From Tsukamurella conjunctivitidis (GTDB lineage: Bacteria; Actinomycetota; Actinomycetes; Mycobacteriales; Mycobacteriaceae): DNA of 64,000 nt. Position numbers and translations under genes: made by a program. Shown one piece after another: positions 17,908 to 27,984 of the stretch. Each line of letters begins with the position of its first letter. The stretch's first letter is position 1. The notes below the pieces were generated by a model that did not search any database, was not told the DNA's origin, and saw only the letters and a list, made by a program, of their open reading frames with translations. The DNA lies in contig NZ_VIGX01000015.1 in assembly GCF_007858475.1 (NCBI RefSeq), positions 31,485-95,484 on the forward strand. Reading direction: 5' to 3'.

Positions 17908-18909
17908 TCAGCCGGCCTGCAAATACTTCTCCGACTCTAGACCAGCGGCCGCGACGGCAGTGCTCTGCGGGGCCCGGGCGGCGCGATCCGGCTCCGCGGG
18001 CAGGGCGAAGGTGGCCTGGACCTGCAGCCATTGCGCCAGCACCTGGCAGCCGGTGAGTTCGTAGTCCTCGTGTCGCAGCCGGGCGAGCGGCTCGGTCGCG
18101 TAGGCGGTGTGGCGGTCACCGCGCAGGTTGTAGTCGCGGCCGCGGTAGCGCACGCGCGGCAGGTAGCCGAGGATCTCCCGGCCGGCCGTGCGGAGCCGGT
18201 CGACGTCGCGCCGCCACTGCCGGGTTCCGAAGGCGGTACGGGTGGCGTTCTGGAAGCGGTGCCCGAGGTACTCCCCGGCGGCGCGGGGCGCCCAGGTCGC
18301 CAGGTCGCGCAGCGCCAGGTAGGCGGTGGCGTCGGCGATGTCGCGGACGAAGGAGTCGACGCTGGCGTTGCAGATCACGTCCTGCGGGTGCGAGATCCAC
18401 TGCAGCGGCAGCCCGGCGGGCACCGACGGGCCGTCCCCGGCGACGCCGGAGCCGCACAGGGCCGGGTCGGTGCCGTGCGGACGCTCGGGATCCGAGATCA
18501 ATCCGACGGCGAGCACATGCGCCAGCACGGGCCCTCCGACGACAGAGTCCATCGCGCCGAGCACCCGGCGCACGACCGTGCACCCCTGTGAGTAGCCGAT
18601 GAGGACGACCGGCCCGTCGGCCTCCGTCATCGCGGTGAGCAGTCGCTCGACACCGATGGAGACGGATTCCGCGAAGGAGATGCCGTCGCGGGCCGGAACC
18701 GGGCCGTACGACGCGGGATAGCCGACCCAGCGCCCGGCGAAGCGGTCGTCGAGTTCGGCCACGACATGACTGAGCATGCCGGTCACCTCGGTGCGGGGAT
18801 CGTCGATCCAGGATTCGCCCGTGCCCCCGACCGCGAGCACGGTGATCCGGGCCCGGCCGGCGTCCGCCGGTCGCCGGGCCGCCCTGCTGTGGACGGTCAG
18901 CGTGTTCAT
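17908..18909 (-). CDS. Alpha/beta hydrolase, cutinase/PE-PPE-like
   Basis: A 333-residue protein. The nucleophile elbow is GYSQGCTVVRRVLG (Ser in GxSxG), with the oxyanion start near VLAVGGTGESW. A plausible acid lies in LGLIS-D (VGLISDPERPHGTDP) and a His near the C-terminal WISHPQDVICNAS block. The layout resembles cutinase-like and PE-PPE-domain serine hydrolases of mycolate actinomycetes and LysB-type mycolylarabinogalactan esterases. No classic signal peptide is seen, so localisation is unclear. Likely an esterase on wall lipids or fatty esters. Confidence 0.65.
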   Translation of the reverse strand: MNTLTVHSRAARRPADAGRARITVLAVGGTGESWIDDPRTEVTGMLSHVVAELDDRFAGRWVGYPASYGPVPARDGISFAESVSIGVERLLTAMTEADGPVVLIGYSQGCTVVRRVLGAMDSVVGGPVLAHVLAVGLISDPERPHGTDPALCGSGVAGDGPSVPAGLPLQWISHPQDVICNASVDSFVRDIADATAYLALRDLATWAPRAAGEYLGHRFQNATRTAFGTRQWRRDVDRLRTAGREILGYLPRVRYRGRDYNLRGDRHTAYATEPLARLRHEDYELTGCQVLAQWLQVQATFALPAEPDRAARAPQSTAVAAAGLESEKYLQAG

Positions 18910-18989
18910 GGAACAACCCTTGCGTCCCCGGATGAGAGGCAGCTGAAATCCATGTTAAGAAACCGGTGATGTGTCCGAGCTAACAGGGC

Positions 18990-19793
18990 TCAGCTCTGAC
19001 AAGTGGGACACCAGTACAGGTTCCGCGCCTCCATCACCTCGGTCCGCACCGGCGTGCCGCATACGCGGCACGGATCACCCGTGCGCCGGTAGACGTAGGT
19101 CCGGGGCCGATCCTCGGCGTACGACGGTGCGCCGTGGTCGTGTTCGGGGCGCACGACGTGCATGCGCCCTCGCGCGACGCCGATCGGCATGAGCGCGACC
19201 AGGTCCGCCCAGATCTCGTCGAACTCGGCGCGGGAGATCTCGCGACCCTCGCGGTGCGGGTCGATCCCGGCGCGGAAGAGCACCTCGGCCCGGTAGACGT
19301 TGCCGACGCCCGCCATGACCTTCTGGTCCATGAGCAGCGCGCCGATCGGTCGGCGGGAGCGCTCGATGCGCCGTCGCGCGTCCTCCGGATCGGAGTCCGG
19401 CCGCAGCGGGTCGGGCCCCAGGCGGGCGAGCACCCCGTCGACCTGCTCCTCGGTGACGAGCTCGCACGCGGTGGGGCCGCGCAGGTCGGTGCCCCCACGG
19501 GGCCCGACGATCCGCATGCGGACCTGCCCCACCGGAGCGGGCGGCGCACCGTCGGGCAGGTCGAAGTCGGTGAAGGCGCCGTACAGGCCGAGGTGGACGT
19601 GGACGATCGCGCCCCCGGAGTAGCGGTGCCACAGGTGCTTGCCCCAGGAATCGGCGCGCTCGAAGACGCGCCCGTCGAGTCGCTTCGCCTCCGGCGCGAA
19701 CCGTCCCTGCGGGCTGGAGACGCGGACGCCCTCGCCCGCGAACAGTGCGTCGTGGGCGAGGGCGAGCCGGTGGAGTGTGTGCCCCTCGGGCAT
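18990..19793 (-). CDS. nei: Fpg/Nei-family DNA glycosylase
   Basis: A 267-residue protein. It begins MPEGHTLHRLA: the proline and glutamate after the removed Met form the catalytic pair of the Fpg/Nei fold. The helix-two-turn-helix lies near LLMDQKVMAGVGNVYRAEVLF, and the zinc finger at the C-terminus reads CRVCGTP, then WCPTC. It excises oxidised pyrimidines or purines and nicks the abasic site. By gene order it corresponds to mycobacterial Nei1 (Rv2464c) beside rpiB. Confidence 0.87.
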   Translation of the reverse strand: MPEGHTLHRLALAHDALFAGEGVRVSSPQGRFAPEAKRLDGRVFERADSWGKHLWHRYSGGAIVHVHLGLYGAFTDFDLPDGAPPAPVGQVRMRIVGPRGGTDLRGPTACELVTEEQVDGVLARLGPDPLRPDSDPEDARRRIERSRRPIGALLMDQKVMAGVGNVYRAEVLFRAGIDPHREGREISRAEFDEIWADLVALMPIGVARGRMHVVRPEHDHGAPSYAEDRPRTYVYRRTGDPCRVCGTPVRTEVMEARNLYWCPTCQS

Positions 19794-19815
19794 CGTCGGC
19801 GGGTGGCCCGGCCGG

Positions 19816-20298
19816 TCAGGCCTCGGGCGCGCCCGGGACGGCGGGTGCGACGCCCGTGCGCTCGTACTCCGCGAGGATGTCGATGCGGCGCTGGTGCCGC
19901 TCCTCGTCCGACCACGGGGTCGACAGGAAGGCGTCGACGATCGCGAGTGCCTCGTCCTTGCTGTGCATGCGGCCGCCGATGCCGATGAGCTGCGCGTTGT
20001 TGTGCTGGCGCGCGAGCTGTGCGGTCTCGACGCTCCAGGCGAGGGCGCAGCGGGCGCCGGGCACCTTGTTCGCCGCGATCTGCTCGCCGTTGCCGCTGCC
20101 GCCGAGCACGATGCCGAGGCTGCCCGGGTCGGCGACGACCCGCTTGGCGGCGTCGATGCAGAACGCGGGGTAGTCGTCGAGGGCGTCGTAGGTGTGGGCG
20201 CCGCAGTCGACGACCTCGTGGCCGCCCGCCGTCAGGTGCTCGATGATCTGGGACTTCAGTTCGAATCCGGCGTGGTCGCCGCCGAGGTAAACGCGCAT
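19816..20298 (-). CDS. rpiB: Ribose-5-phosphate isomerase B
   Basis: A 160-residue protein from ATG 20298. The N-terminal MRVYLGGDHAGFELK and the GIVLGGSGNGEQIAANKV phosphate-binding segment are typical of RpiB, which interconverts ribose-5-phosphate and ribulose-5-phosphate in the pentose phosphate pathway. The base that usually initiates isomerisation in the mycobacterial enzyme is a glutamate, present here in GNGEQ. It is next to the Nei-type glycosylase gene (22-bp gap), the same pairing as in M. tuberculosis. Confidence 0.9.
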   Translation of the reverse strand: MRVYLGGDHAGFELKSQIIEHLTAGGHEVVDCGAHTYDALDDYPAFCIDAAKRVVADPGSLGIVLGGSGNGEQIAANKVPGARCALAWSVETAQLARQHNNAQLIGIGGRMHSKDEALAIVDAFLSTPWSDEERHQRRIDILAEYERTGVAPAVPGAPEA

Positions 20299-20360
20299 GG
20301 ACACAAGTCTGACACGCGTCGCGCGAGCATCCGAAGGCGGCACAGCCTACATTCGATGGC

Positions 20361-21938
20361 ATGGATGACAGCACCGAGCAGACACCGGGCCGGGAGCCGC
20401 AGGGCGACTCCTCCCCCTCTGCGTCCGCCCGCAGCGGGGCCTTCAGCACCGAACCCGACGAGACGTCGATGCCGAGCACCGGCTTCTTCCCCGTCGTGCA
20501 GCGCCCGGAGCCGGCCGCGACCGCGTCTCCGGCGCCGTCCGACGCGGCGACCTCAGCCATCCCCGCGGCGGACTTCCCGACCGAACGACACCATTCGGGC
20601 GGGCACCACGCACTGCCCGAGCTGGGCGCACACGACCCGTCGGTCACCGCGGGCCTGGGCGTACCGGGCGCGCCGTCGGACGGACCGCACGTCGGCGCGG
20701 GCCACTTCCACGGCGCCCACCTCCCCCGTGGGCAGTTCCCCGGCGGGCCGGGCGGCCCGGTCCCACCCGTGGCGCAGCCCCCGCTCTACGCGGGCGCGCC
20801 GCGGCGTCATCCCTGGGAGATCCCGCTGCTCGTGATCGTCATCCTGGTGACCGTCCTGATCTACGGCGGCGCACTCCTGCTGGCCGCCTTCGGTGTCGTC
20901 AACGAGTACCTGCTGCTGGCGCTGGTGGTGCCGATCCTCCTCTGGCTCGGTCGAGGCCTGACCTGGGCGTCGCCCCGCGTCCAGGGCGTGCAGATGACGC
21001 CGACGCAGTTCCCCGAGGGGTACCGCATGGTGCGCGAGGCGGCCGCCCGGTACGGCATGCGCGAGGTCCCCGACGCCTTCGTCGTGATCGGCAACGGGCA
21101 GATCAACGCCTTCGCCTCCGGTCACGGCTTCCGCCGCTTCGTGGTGGTCTACAGCGACCTGTTCGAGATCGGCGGCGAGGCGCGCGACCCCGACGCGCTG
21201 GCGTACATCATCGGCCACGAGGTCGGGCACATCGCCGCCGGCCACGTCTCCTACTGGCGGCAGGTCGGCTCCTTCGCGATGGGATATCTGCCGGTGATCG
21301 GCGCGGCGCTGTCCCGCTCGCAGGAGTACACCGCGGACAACTACGGCTACTTCAACCAGCCGGCGGGCACCCCCGGAGGCATGGGCGTCCTCGGCGCCGG
21401 TAAGTACCTCGGCAAGGAGGTCGACTTCGACCAGCTCGCCGACCGCGCGTCGACCGACAAGGGCTTCTTCACCTGGCTGGTGAACCTCACCGCCTCGCAC
21501 CCCGTGCTCACCTGGCGCGCGGCCGCGCTGCGCAACCGCACCAAGGCCGGCTCGCTCTGGTTCGCGCCCAGCGGCCCTCTGCGCGGCACCGGCGGCGGCG
21601 CGGTCGTGCCCGCCGGCCCGGTCCCGACGTACACCCAGCAGGAGGTGCTCGCCCCCGCGCCGGGCGCGGCACCGCAGGTTCCCGCCGCCCACGGGTTCGT
21701 GCACCACGGCCCCTCGCCCGCGTACCCGCCTGCACAGCCCGGTCAGCCCACTCAGCAGGCCTATCCGGGCCAGCAGCACCCGCAGGGCGGCCAGTCCCAG
21801 CCGTACCCGGAGGGCGGTTACTTCGCGCAACGCCATCAGCAGTCGCAGGACGACTCCGGGTCGCAGACGGAACCGGGCGCCGACGACCGTCCCGGCAACC
21901 CGGGCACGCCGCCGCCGAACGGCCCCGCCGGCTCCTGA
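20361..21938 (+). CDS. M48-family zinc metalloprotease with long disordered ends
   Basis: A 525-residue protein. Residues 1-150 are low-complexity (Pro, Gly, Ala, His). Two membrane helices follow (LLVIVILVTVLIYGGALLLAAF and YLLLALVVPILLWLG). The peptidase M48 domain has the zinc-binding HEVGHIAAGH near residue 286 and the downstream glutamate in SQEYTADNYG. The C-terminal ~120 residues are Pro/Gln/Gly-rich. HtpX-like proteases degrade damaged membrane proteins; the long tails are typical of actinobacterial members. Its stop codon is the first arm of a large palindromic terminator shared with the convergent gene. Confidence 0.82.
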   Translation: MDDSTEQTPGREPQGDSSPSASARSGAFSTEPDETSMPSTGFFPVVQRPEPAATASPAPSDAATSAIPAADFPTERHHSGGHHALPELGAHDPSVTAGLGVPGAPSDGPHVGAGHFHGAHLPRGQFPGGPGGPVPPVAQPPLYAGAPRRHPWEIPLLVIVILVTVLIYGGALLLAAFGVVNEYLLLALVVPILLWLGRGLTWASPRVQGVQMTPTQFPEGYRMVREAAARYGMREVPDAFVVIGNGQINAFASGHGFRRFVVVYSDLFEIGGEARDPDALAYIIGHEVGHIAAGHVSYWRQVGSFAMGYLPVIGAALSRSQEYTADNYGYFNQPAGTPGGMGVLGAGKYLGKEVDFDQLADRASTDKGFFTWLVNLTASHPVLTWRAAALRNRTKAGSLWFAPSGPLRGTGGGAVVPAGPVPTYTQQEVLAPAPGAAPQVPAAHGFVHHGPSPAYPPAQPGQPTQQAYPGQQHPQGGQSQPYPEGGYFAQRHQQSQDDSGSQTEPGADDRPGNPGTPPPNGPAGS

Positions 21939-21999
21939 GCCCCGAGCAGCGAAGAACCCCGCCGATCGATCGGCGGGGTTCTTCGCTGTTCGGGGCTCA
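21936..21999. terminator. 64-bp bidirectional terminator containing both stop codons
   Basis: A long inverted repeat with outer arms TGAGCCCCGA and TCGGGGCTCA and inner arms CAGCGAAGAACCCCGCCGAT and its complement; only one base pair at the junction is unmatched. The first TGA ends the M48 protease gene and the last TCA is the stop of the convergent DsbA-like gene, so each gene ends exactly at the stem base. Confidence 0.85.
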
Positions 22000-22626
22000 G
22001 TCGAACGTGGGCTCCTCGTGGCGGGAGCGCTTGAGCTCGAAGAAGTGCGGGTAGCTCGCGAGCAGGACCGCTCCGTCCCAGACCCGGCCGGCGTCGTCGC
22101 CGCGCGGGATGCGGGAGAGGACGGGGCCGAAGAACGCGGTGCCGTTGACGTGGATGGTCGGGGTGCCGACGTCATCACCGACCTTGTCCATACCGGCGTG
22201 GTGGCTCTCCCGCAGCGCAGCGTCGAAGTCGGTGCTGTTGGCCGCCGCGGCGAGGTCCGACTCCAGGCCGGTCTCGGCGAGGGATTCGGCGATCACCACG
22301 GCGAGATCCTTGTTCTGCTGGTTGTGGATCCGGGTGCCCATGGCCGTGTACAGCTTCGGCAGTACCTCCTCGCCGTGGCGCTGCGCGGCGGCGATGAGCA
22401 CGCGCACCGGCCCCCACGCCGTCTTCATCAGCTCCTGGTAGATCTCGGGCAGGTCCTCGCGGCCCTCGTTGAGGACGGCGAGGCTCATCACGTGGAACTG
22501 CACGTCGATGTCGCGCACCTGCTCGACCTCGAGGATCCAGCGCGAGGTGATCCAACACCACGGGCACAGCGGGTCGAACCAGAATTCGACGCGATCCTTG
22601 GCGGTGGACGGGGCGGTATCGGTCAC
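21997..22626 (-). CDS. DsbA-family oxidoreductase, mycothiol-dependent type
   Basis: A 209-residue thioredoxin-fold protein with a helical insert. The active site is CPWC in [18 protein letters not shown], and the cis-Pro loop is GTPTIHVNG. It corresponds by sequence and position to M. tuberculosis Rv2466c, a mycothiol-dependent nitroreductase/mycoredoxin-like enzyme, although that protein, as I recall, has CPWA rather than CPWC. Start GTG 22626 with GCAGGAGCC upstream. Cytosolic. Convergent with the M48 gene; pepN is divergent. Confidence 0.82.
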   Translation of the reverse strand: MTDTAPSTAKDRVEFWFDPLCPWCWITSRWILEVEQVRDIDVQFHVMSLAVLNEGREDLPEIYQELMKTAWGPVRVLIAAAQRHGEEVLPKLYTAMGTRIHNQQNKDLAVVIAESLAETGLESDLAAAANSTDFDAALRESHHAGMDKVGDDVGTPTIHVNGTAFFGPVLSRIPRGDDAGRVWDGAVLLASYPHFFELKRSRHEEPTFD

Positions 22627-22801
22627 TGCGGCTCCTGCTCGTGGGACGGGGCGTTCGAAGTAGATCCTGCTCCTCGATGCAACGCCGCGCACGGCGATCT
22701 GCTTCCCGCGCGGGCACGGCGCGCCGCCGGGTGGCATTGTGGGACGGGTCGAGCCGGTCCGCCCGGCACCCTGTCCGTCGAGCCAAGAAGGAGCCTCACC
22801 T

Positions 22802-25369
22802 TTGTCCGCGCCCAATCTCACCCGGGTCCAGGCCGCCGAGCGCGCCGCGATCGTCGCCGTCTCGCGCTACGCCATCGACCTCGACCTCACCGACGGGGCG
22901 GACGCCCCCGGCGAGAAGACCTTCGGGTCGACCACGACGATCACCTTCACGGCGACGCCGGGCGCGGAGACCTTCATCGACCTCATCGCCAGCGGCATCA
23001 CCGCCACGCTCAACGGCCGTCCGGTGGACACCTCCGGCTACACCGAGGAGGGCGGACTCGCTCTGCACGGCCTCGCCGCCGAGAACGAGCTCGTGGTCTC
23101 CGGCCGGTTCTTCTACTCCAACACCGGCGAGGGACTGCACCGGTTCGTCGATCCGACCGACGCCGCGGTGTACCTGTACTCCCAGTTCGAGACGGCCGAC
23201 GCCAAGCGCATGTTCGCGTGCTTCGACCAGCCCGATCTCAAGGCCGTCTTCGACGTGAGCGTCACGGCACCGTCGGCCTGGACCGTGGTGACGGGCGGCG
23301 CGGAGGCGACGCGCGAGCCGCTGCCGACCGGTGCGCACCGCTGGACCTTCGTCACGACCGAGCCGATGTCGACCTACCTGGTGGCGCTCATCGCCGGGCC
23401 GTACGCGGTGTGGAGCGACGCCTACACGGACGAGCACGGCACGATCGACCTGCGCCTGTTCTGCCGCGCGAGCCTCGCGGAGTACATGGACGCCGAGCGC
23501 CTGTTCACCGAGACCAAGCAGGGTTTCGGCTTCTACCACAAGAACTTCGGCATCCCCTACGCCTTCGGCAAGTACGACCAGCTGTTCGTCCCCGAGTTCA
23601 ACGCCGGCGCCATGGAGAACGCCGGCGCCGTCACCTTCCTGGAGGACTACGTCTTCCGGTCGAAGGTCACGCGCTACCTGTACGAGCGCCGCTGCGAGAC
23701 GGTGCTGCACGAGATGGCGCACATGTGGTTCGGCGATCTGGTCACCATGCGTTGGTGGGACGACCTCTGGCTGAACGAGTCCTTCGCGACCTTCGCCTCC
23801 GTCCTCAGCCAGGCCGAGGCCACCGAGTACACCGCCGCGTGGACCACCTTCGCGAACGTCGAGAAGTCGTGGGCGTACCGCCAGGATCAACTGCCCTCGA
23901 CGCACCCCGTCGCGGCCGACATCCCCGACCTGCAGGCCGTGGAGGTCAACTTCGACGGCATCACCTACGCCAAGGGCGCGTCGGTGCTCAAGCAGCTGGT
24001 CGCCTACGTGGGCCTCGAACCCTTCCTCGCGGGCCTGCGCACGTACTTCGTGGAGCACAAGTTCGGTAACGCCACCTTCGACGACCTCCTGCGCGCGCTG
24101 GAGGCCTCGTCGGGCCGCGACCTGTCGGACTGGGGCGCGCAGTGGCTCAAGACCACCGGCATCAACATCCTGCGCCCCGACTTCGACGTCGACGAGGCAG
24201 GGAACTTCACCCGGTTCACCATCGTCCAGGAGGGCGCGCAGCCCGGCGCGGGCGAGCTCCGCACGCATCGCCTGGCCGTGGGCGTCTACGCCGACGAGGA
24301 CGGGAAGCTGGTGCGTACGCAGCGCGTTGAGCTCGACGTCGCCGGCGAGCGCACCGACGTTCCGGAGTTGGTCGGCGTGCACCGCGGCGAGCTGGTGCTC
24401 ATCAACGACGACGACCTCACCTACTGCTCGGTGCGGCTGGACCCGGTCTCGCTCGCGACGGTCACGAGCCGGATCGCCGACATCGCCGAGTCGCTCCCCC
24501 GCACCCTCGGGTGGTCGGCGGCGTGGGAGATGACACGGCAGGCCGAGATGCGGGCCCGCGACTTCGTGGAGCTGGTGCTGGGCGGCATCGGCGCCGAAAC
24601 CGAGGTGGGCGTGGTGCAGCGCGTCGTGCTGCAGGCGCAGACGGCCGTCGAGTCCTACGCCGATCCGGCATGGGCCGCGGCGGAGGGCCGCGAGCGGCTC
24701 GCCTCCGGCCTGCTGCGGCTGGCCCGCGAGGCCGAGGCCGGCTCCGACTTCCAGCTCGCGTTCGTCAACGCCCTGGCGGCGTCCGCCCTGGGCCGCGCCG
24801 AGGTCGAGGCACTGCGCGCACTGTACGACGGTGCCGAGCCCGGCTCCGTGGGGCTGGACGGGCTGACCGTCGACACCGATCTGCGGTGGCGCCTGCTGAC
24901 GGCCCTGGCGCGCGCCGGTGCCGCCGGCGCCGAGGAGATCGAGGCCGAAGCACTCCGTGACCCGACCGCCGCCGGCGAGCGTTCCGCGGCCGCCGCGCTG
25001 GCCGCGCGACCGGACGTCCGGGTCAAGGAGGAGGCCTGGGAGAAGGTCTTCGGCGACGACTCGCTGTCGAACACGTTGACCCGTGCGATCGCGGCCGGCA
25101 TCGTCGCACCGGGCCAGGGCGAGCTCCTGGCTCCGTTCACGGCGCGCTATTTCGCGGCGATCGACGAGGTGTGGGGCCGCCGCTCCTCCGAGGTCGCGCA
25201 GACGGTGGTCGTGGGCCTGTACCCGTCGTGGGACATCTCCGACGAGGCCGTGGCCGCCGCGGACGCGTGGCTCGCGGGCGAGCACCCGTCGGCGCTGCGC
25301 CGCCTGGTGCTCGAGGGACGCGCCGGCATCGTCCGCTCGCTCGCAGCGCGGGCCTTCGATCGGGTCTGA
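22802..25369 (+). CDS. pepN: Aminopeptidase N, M1 family
   Basis: An 855-residue protein. The exopeptidase motif GAMENAGAV is near residue 269 and the zinc motif [12 protein letters not shown] near residue 302, with the third ligand E in [10 protein letters not shown]-terminal ERAP1-like helical domain follows. It removes N-terminal residues from peptides in the cytosol. Start TTG 22802, chosen because AAGGAG lies eight bases upstream and [14 protein letters not shown] matches the family N-terminus. It is divergent from the DsbA-like gene and followed by a strong terminator, as in the mycobacterial locus. Confidence 0.92.
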   Translation: MSAPNLTRVQAAERAAIVAVSRYAIDLDLTDGADAPGEKTFGSTTTITFTATPGAETFIDLIASGITATLNGRPVDTSGYTEEGGLALHGLAAENELVVSGRFFYSNTGEGLHRFVDPTDAAVYLYSQFETADAKRMFACFDQPDLKAVFDVSVTAPSAWTVVTGGAEATREPLPTGAHRWTFVTTEPMSTYLVALIAGPYAVWSDAYTDEHGTIDLRLFCRASLAEYMDAERLFTETKQGFGFYHKNFGIPYAFGKYDQLFVPEFNAGAMENAGAVTFLEDYVFRSKVTRYLYERRCETVLHEMAHMWFGDLVTMRWWDDLWLNESFATFASVLSQAEATEYTAAWTTFANVEKSWAYRQDQLPSTHPVAADIPDLQAVEVNFDGITYAKGASVLKQLVAYVGLEPFLAGLRTYFVEHKFGNATFDDLLRALEASSGRDLSDWGAQWLKTTGINILRPDFDVDEAGNFTRFTIVQEGAQPGAGELRTHRLAVGVYADEDGKLVRTQRVELDVAGERTDVPELVGVHRGELVLINDDDLTYCSVRLDPVSLATVTSRIADIAESLPRTLGWSAAWEMTRQAEMRARDFVELVLGGIGAETEVGVVQRVVLQAQTAVESYADPAWAAAEGRERLASGLLRLAREAEAGSDFQLAFVNALAASALGRAEVEALRALYDGAEPGSVGLDGLTVDTDLRWRLLTALARAGAAGAEEIEAEALRDPTAAGERSAAAALAARPDVRVKEEAWEKVFGDDSLSNTLTRAIAAGIVAPGQGELLAPFTARYFAAIDEVWGRRSSEVAQTVVVGLYPSWDISDEAVAAADAWLAGEHPSALRRLVLEGRAGIVRSLAARAFDRV

Positions 25370-25382
25370 CGGCGCAACGACC

Positions 25383-25414
25383 GCGGCCCCGGGATCATCC
25401 GATCCCGGGGCCGC
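25383..25414. terminator. Bidirectional terminator after pepN
   Basis: Perfect 14-bp stem GCGGCCCCGGGATC / GATCCCGGGGCCGC with the loop ATCC, between the ends of pepN and the convergent SnoaL-like gene. Confidence 0.85.
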
Positions 25415-25427
25415 GTCGTCGTGCGGG

Positions 25428-25904
25428 TCAGCTGATGAACGGGTGACCGCTCACGGTCTTGCCGGGATCGTCCTGGATCACGTCCCAGTGCTCGACGATC
25501 TTGCCGTTCGCGACGCGGAAGATGTCGGCGACCGCCTGCGCCTTGCCGTCGTAGACCGACTTCGCGTAGACGACCACGACGTCGCCGTCCGCGACGACGC
25601 GCACGATGGACGTGCTGTACTTCGGGTCCTTCACGACCGGCCCGAGCACGGCGACGAATGCGTCCCGGCCGTCGGCGACGCCCGGATTGTGCTGGATGTA
25701 GTGGTCGCCGATGTAGCGCTGCGCCGCGCCGGCGATGTCGCGTTGCACGAAGCCCTCGGTGTAGAACGCGGTGACCACCTCCTTCGGCGTCGACGGGGCG
25801 GCGCTCGCCTGCGCGGCGACGCCGAGCACCAGGGCGCCGACCGTGAGCACCGCGGCGACGGCGTTGCGGATCGTCCGGTTGAGGTTCATACCGTGTCCAT
25901 TCAT
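25428..25904 (-). CDS. Secreted SnoaL-like (NTF2-fold) protein
   Basis: A 158-residue protein. An N-terminal signal peptide (NRTIRNAVAAVLTVGALVLGVAAQASA) has an AxA cleavage site. The mature domain is a SnoaL-like NTF2 fold with the typical IGDHYIQHNPGVADGRDAF and VAHGD-like VADGDVVVVYAKSV pattern. SnoaL folds include polyketide cyclases, epoxide hydrolases and many enzymes of unknown role. ATG 25889 (MNLNRT) is an alternative start. No link to a neighbouring pathway is visible. Confidence 0.72.
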   Translation of the reverse strand: MNGHGMNLNRTIRNAVAAVLTVGALVLGVAAQASAAPSTPKEVVTAFYTEGFVQRDIAGAAQRYIGDHYIQHNPGVADGRDAFVAVLGPVVKDPKYSTSIVRVVADGDVVVVYAKSVYDGKAQAVADIFRVANGKIVEHWDVIQDDPGKTVSGHPFIS

Positions 25905-25985
25905 TGAAACTTCAATACTTCGATTCGATCAGAACACGACTGAGCCGCGTGCACAACGTGACGGCCATCGCCGTACGCTGCACGA

Positions 25986-26309
25986 ATGGACGAGCACCAC
26001 ATCCCCGACACCGCGGAGGCCTTGATGCGCTCCCGGTTCGCCGCCTTCCGCGACGGCGACGCGGCGTGGTTGCTCGCGTCCTGGCACCCGAGCACCCGCC
26101 CGGCGGAGCTCGATCTCGACGAGGACGTGCGCTGGCGCGGCCTGCAGATCGTCGACACCGTCGCCGGCGGAGCGACCGACCGGACGGGCGTCGTGGAGTT
26201 CCGCGCCACCTACCTGGCCGACGGCGAGTTCGGCGTGCTGCACGAGCGGTCCCGATTCGTGCGCGAGGACGGTCGATGGTGGTACGTCGACGGGGAGCAC
26301 TTCGACTGA
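25986..26309 (+). CDS. YchJ-like NTF2-fold protein (UPF0225-type core)
   Basis: A 107-residue protein. The sequence AEALMRSRFAAFRDGDAAWLLASWHPSTRP, followed by VEFRATY and HERSRFVREDGRWWYVDG, is the central YchJ domain. Classic YchJ proteins carry flanking SEC-C zinc motifs with CxC; these are absent here, so this is the short form. Function unknown. It stands alone between the SnoaL-like gene and the MHS transporter gene. Confidence 0.72.
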   Translation: MDEHHIPDTAEALMRSRFAAFRDGDAAWLLASWHPSTRPAELDLDEDVRWRGLQIVDTVAGGATDRTGVVEFRATYLADGEFGVLHERSRFVREDGRWWYVDGEHFD

Positions 26310-26401
26310 CCCCGGCGCGATACCGCCGCATACCGGTGCATACCAGCCGCCGTTCCCGAACCCCGCGCGTCATAGTTAGAGGATCTTGTTAGCGTGGAGA
26401 A

Positions 26402-27910
26402 ATGGACAGGACGCGGACGGAATCGGGCGAACTGCACATAGCCGGCTGGGGTGCCGAGAACGTTCGGTCCTCGCGCCGCCGCACCCTCGCAGGGCTCTTC
26501 CGGCGCAAACCGCCCCTCACCGAGGAGTCCATCACCGTCGTCGACCAGCCGATGCTCAAGCGGGCGATCACCGCGGCGGCGCTCGGGAACATGATGGAGT
26601 GGTTCGACTTCGGCGTCTACGCCTACCTCGCCACGACGCTGGGCACGGTGTTCTTCGAGGGCCTCTCCCACACGGGCCAGTTGCTCGCGACCTTCGGCAC
26701 CTTCGCGGCCGCGTTCTTCGTCCGCCCGCTGGGCGGCATCGTCTTCGGACTGATGGGCGATCGCGTCGGCCGGCAGAAGGTGCTCGCGGCCACCATGATC
26801 ATGATGTCGGTCGGCACCTTCGCCGTGGGCCTGATCCCGTCGTACGCCGCGATCGGCGTCTGGGCGCCGATCCTGCTGCTCTGCGCCCGGCTCGTTCAGG
26901 GCTTCTCCACGGGCGGGGAGTACGGCGGCGCGACCACCTTCATCGCCGAGTACTCCCCCGACAAGCGCCGCGGATTCCTCGGCAGCTGGCTCGACTTCGG
27001 CACCTTCATCGGGTACTCCTGCGCCTCGCTGCTGGTCACGGTCCTCAATGCGACGCTCTCCGAGGCGGACATGCTCTCCTGGGGCTGGCGCATCCCGTTC
27101 TTCATCGCGGGCCCGATGGGCCTGATCGGCCTGTATCTGCGCCTCAAGCTCGAGGACACCCCCGCCTTCCAGGCGCAACTGGACGCGCACGAGAGCGCGC
27201 TGAAGGCGGTCGAGAAGCCCCAGCACGAGCTCCTCATGATCATCACGAAGCTCTGGCGCCCGCTGCTGGTGTGCATGGGCCTGGTGATCCTGTACAACGT
27301 GACCAACTACATGATCACGGCGTACCTGCCGACCTACCTCACCGAGGTGGCGCACCGCAGCCAGCTGACCGCGGACATGCTGGTGCTCCTGGCGATGCTG
27401 GTCGTGGTCGCCCTGATCCTGCTGATGGGGCACGTGAGCGACATCGTCGGCCGGAGGGCGGTCTTCGCGACCGCGGCCGTCGTGCAGATCGTCGTCGCGG
27501 TGCCCGCGTTCTGGCTCTTCAGCCACGGTTCGCTGTGGGGCCCGGTCGTTGCGTGCATCGTCTTCGGCGCGGTGCTCGCGTGCTTCGCGGCGCCCACGGC
27601 CTCGACCCTGCCAGCCCTGTTCCCGACGGCCGTCCGCTACGGCGCGCTGGGGCTCGGCTTCAACGTGGCCGTCTCGGCGTTCGGCGGCACGACCCCGCTC
27701 ATCACGTCAGCGCTCGTCGACGCCACGGAGAACGACCTGGTCCCGGGCTTCTACCTGATCGTCAGCGCCATCGTCGGTCTGATCGCCGTCGTTGCGATGC
27801 GGGAGACCGCGACCCAGCCCCTGCTCGGCTCCGCGCCCCAGGTGGACACCCCGGAAGAGGCCACCGAGCTGTACCAGGAGGCCCGCGGTTTCGCGGCCGC
27901 CGAGCGCTGA
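26402..27910 (+). CDS. MFS transporter of the metabolite:H+ symporter (ProP-like) family
   Basis: A 502-residue protein with twelve predicted helices. The motif NMMEWFDFGVYAYLATTLG in helix 1, the loop GLMGDRVGRQKVL and the STGGEYGGATTFIAEY segment are diagnostic of the MHS family (proline/betaine, alpha-ketoglutarate, shikimate transporters). Expected role: proton-coupled uptake of an osmoprotectant or organic acid. It has an unusual N-terminal cytoplasmic extension of ~45 residues. A C-terminal coiled-coil, found in osmosensing ProP, is not evident. A strong terminator follows. Confidence 0.83.
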   Translation: MDRTRTESGELHIAGWGAENVRSSRRRTLAGLFRRKPPLTEESITVVDQPMLKRAITAAALGNMMEWFDFGVYAYLATTLGTVFFEGLSHTGQLLATFGTFAAAFFVRPLGGIVFGLMGDRVGRQKVLAATMIMMSVGTFAVGLIPSYAAIGVWAPILLLCARLVQGFSTGGEYGGATTFIAEYSPDKRRGFLGSWLDFGTFIGYSCASLLVTVLNATLSEADMLSWGWRIPFFIAGPMGLIGLYLRLKLEDTPAFQAQLDAHESALKAVEKPQHELLMIITKLWRPLLVCMGLVILYNVTNYMITAYLPTYLTEVAHRSQLTADMLVLLAMLVVVALILLMGHVSDIVGRRAVFATAAVVQIVVAVPAFWLFSHGSLWGPVVACIVFGAVLACFAAPTASTLPALFPTAVRYGALGLGFNVAVSAFGGTTPLITSALVDATENDLVPGFYLIVSAIVGLIAVVAMRETATQPLLGSAPQVDTPEEATELYQEARGFAAAER

Positions 27911-27936
27911 CGCGCACCCTCGCCCCCGAACGCGGA

Positions 27937-27971
27937 AACGGCCCACCGGATTCGGAATCCGGTGGGCCGTT
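27937..27971. terminator. Bidirectional terminator after the MHS transporter gene
   Basis: Stem ACGGCCCACCGGATT / AATCCGGTGGGCCGT with a three-base loop CGG, followed by TTCCTT on the + strand. It sits between two convergent genes. Confidence 0.85.
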
Positions 27972-27984
27972 CCTTCGACTGGAG

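Noticed and set aside
17908-18909. LysB-type phage lysin as sign of a second prophage
   Set aside because: It is similar only at the level of cutinase-like serine hydrolases; neighbours are ordinary chromosomal envelope genes and no phage genes lie near.
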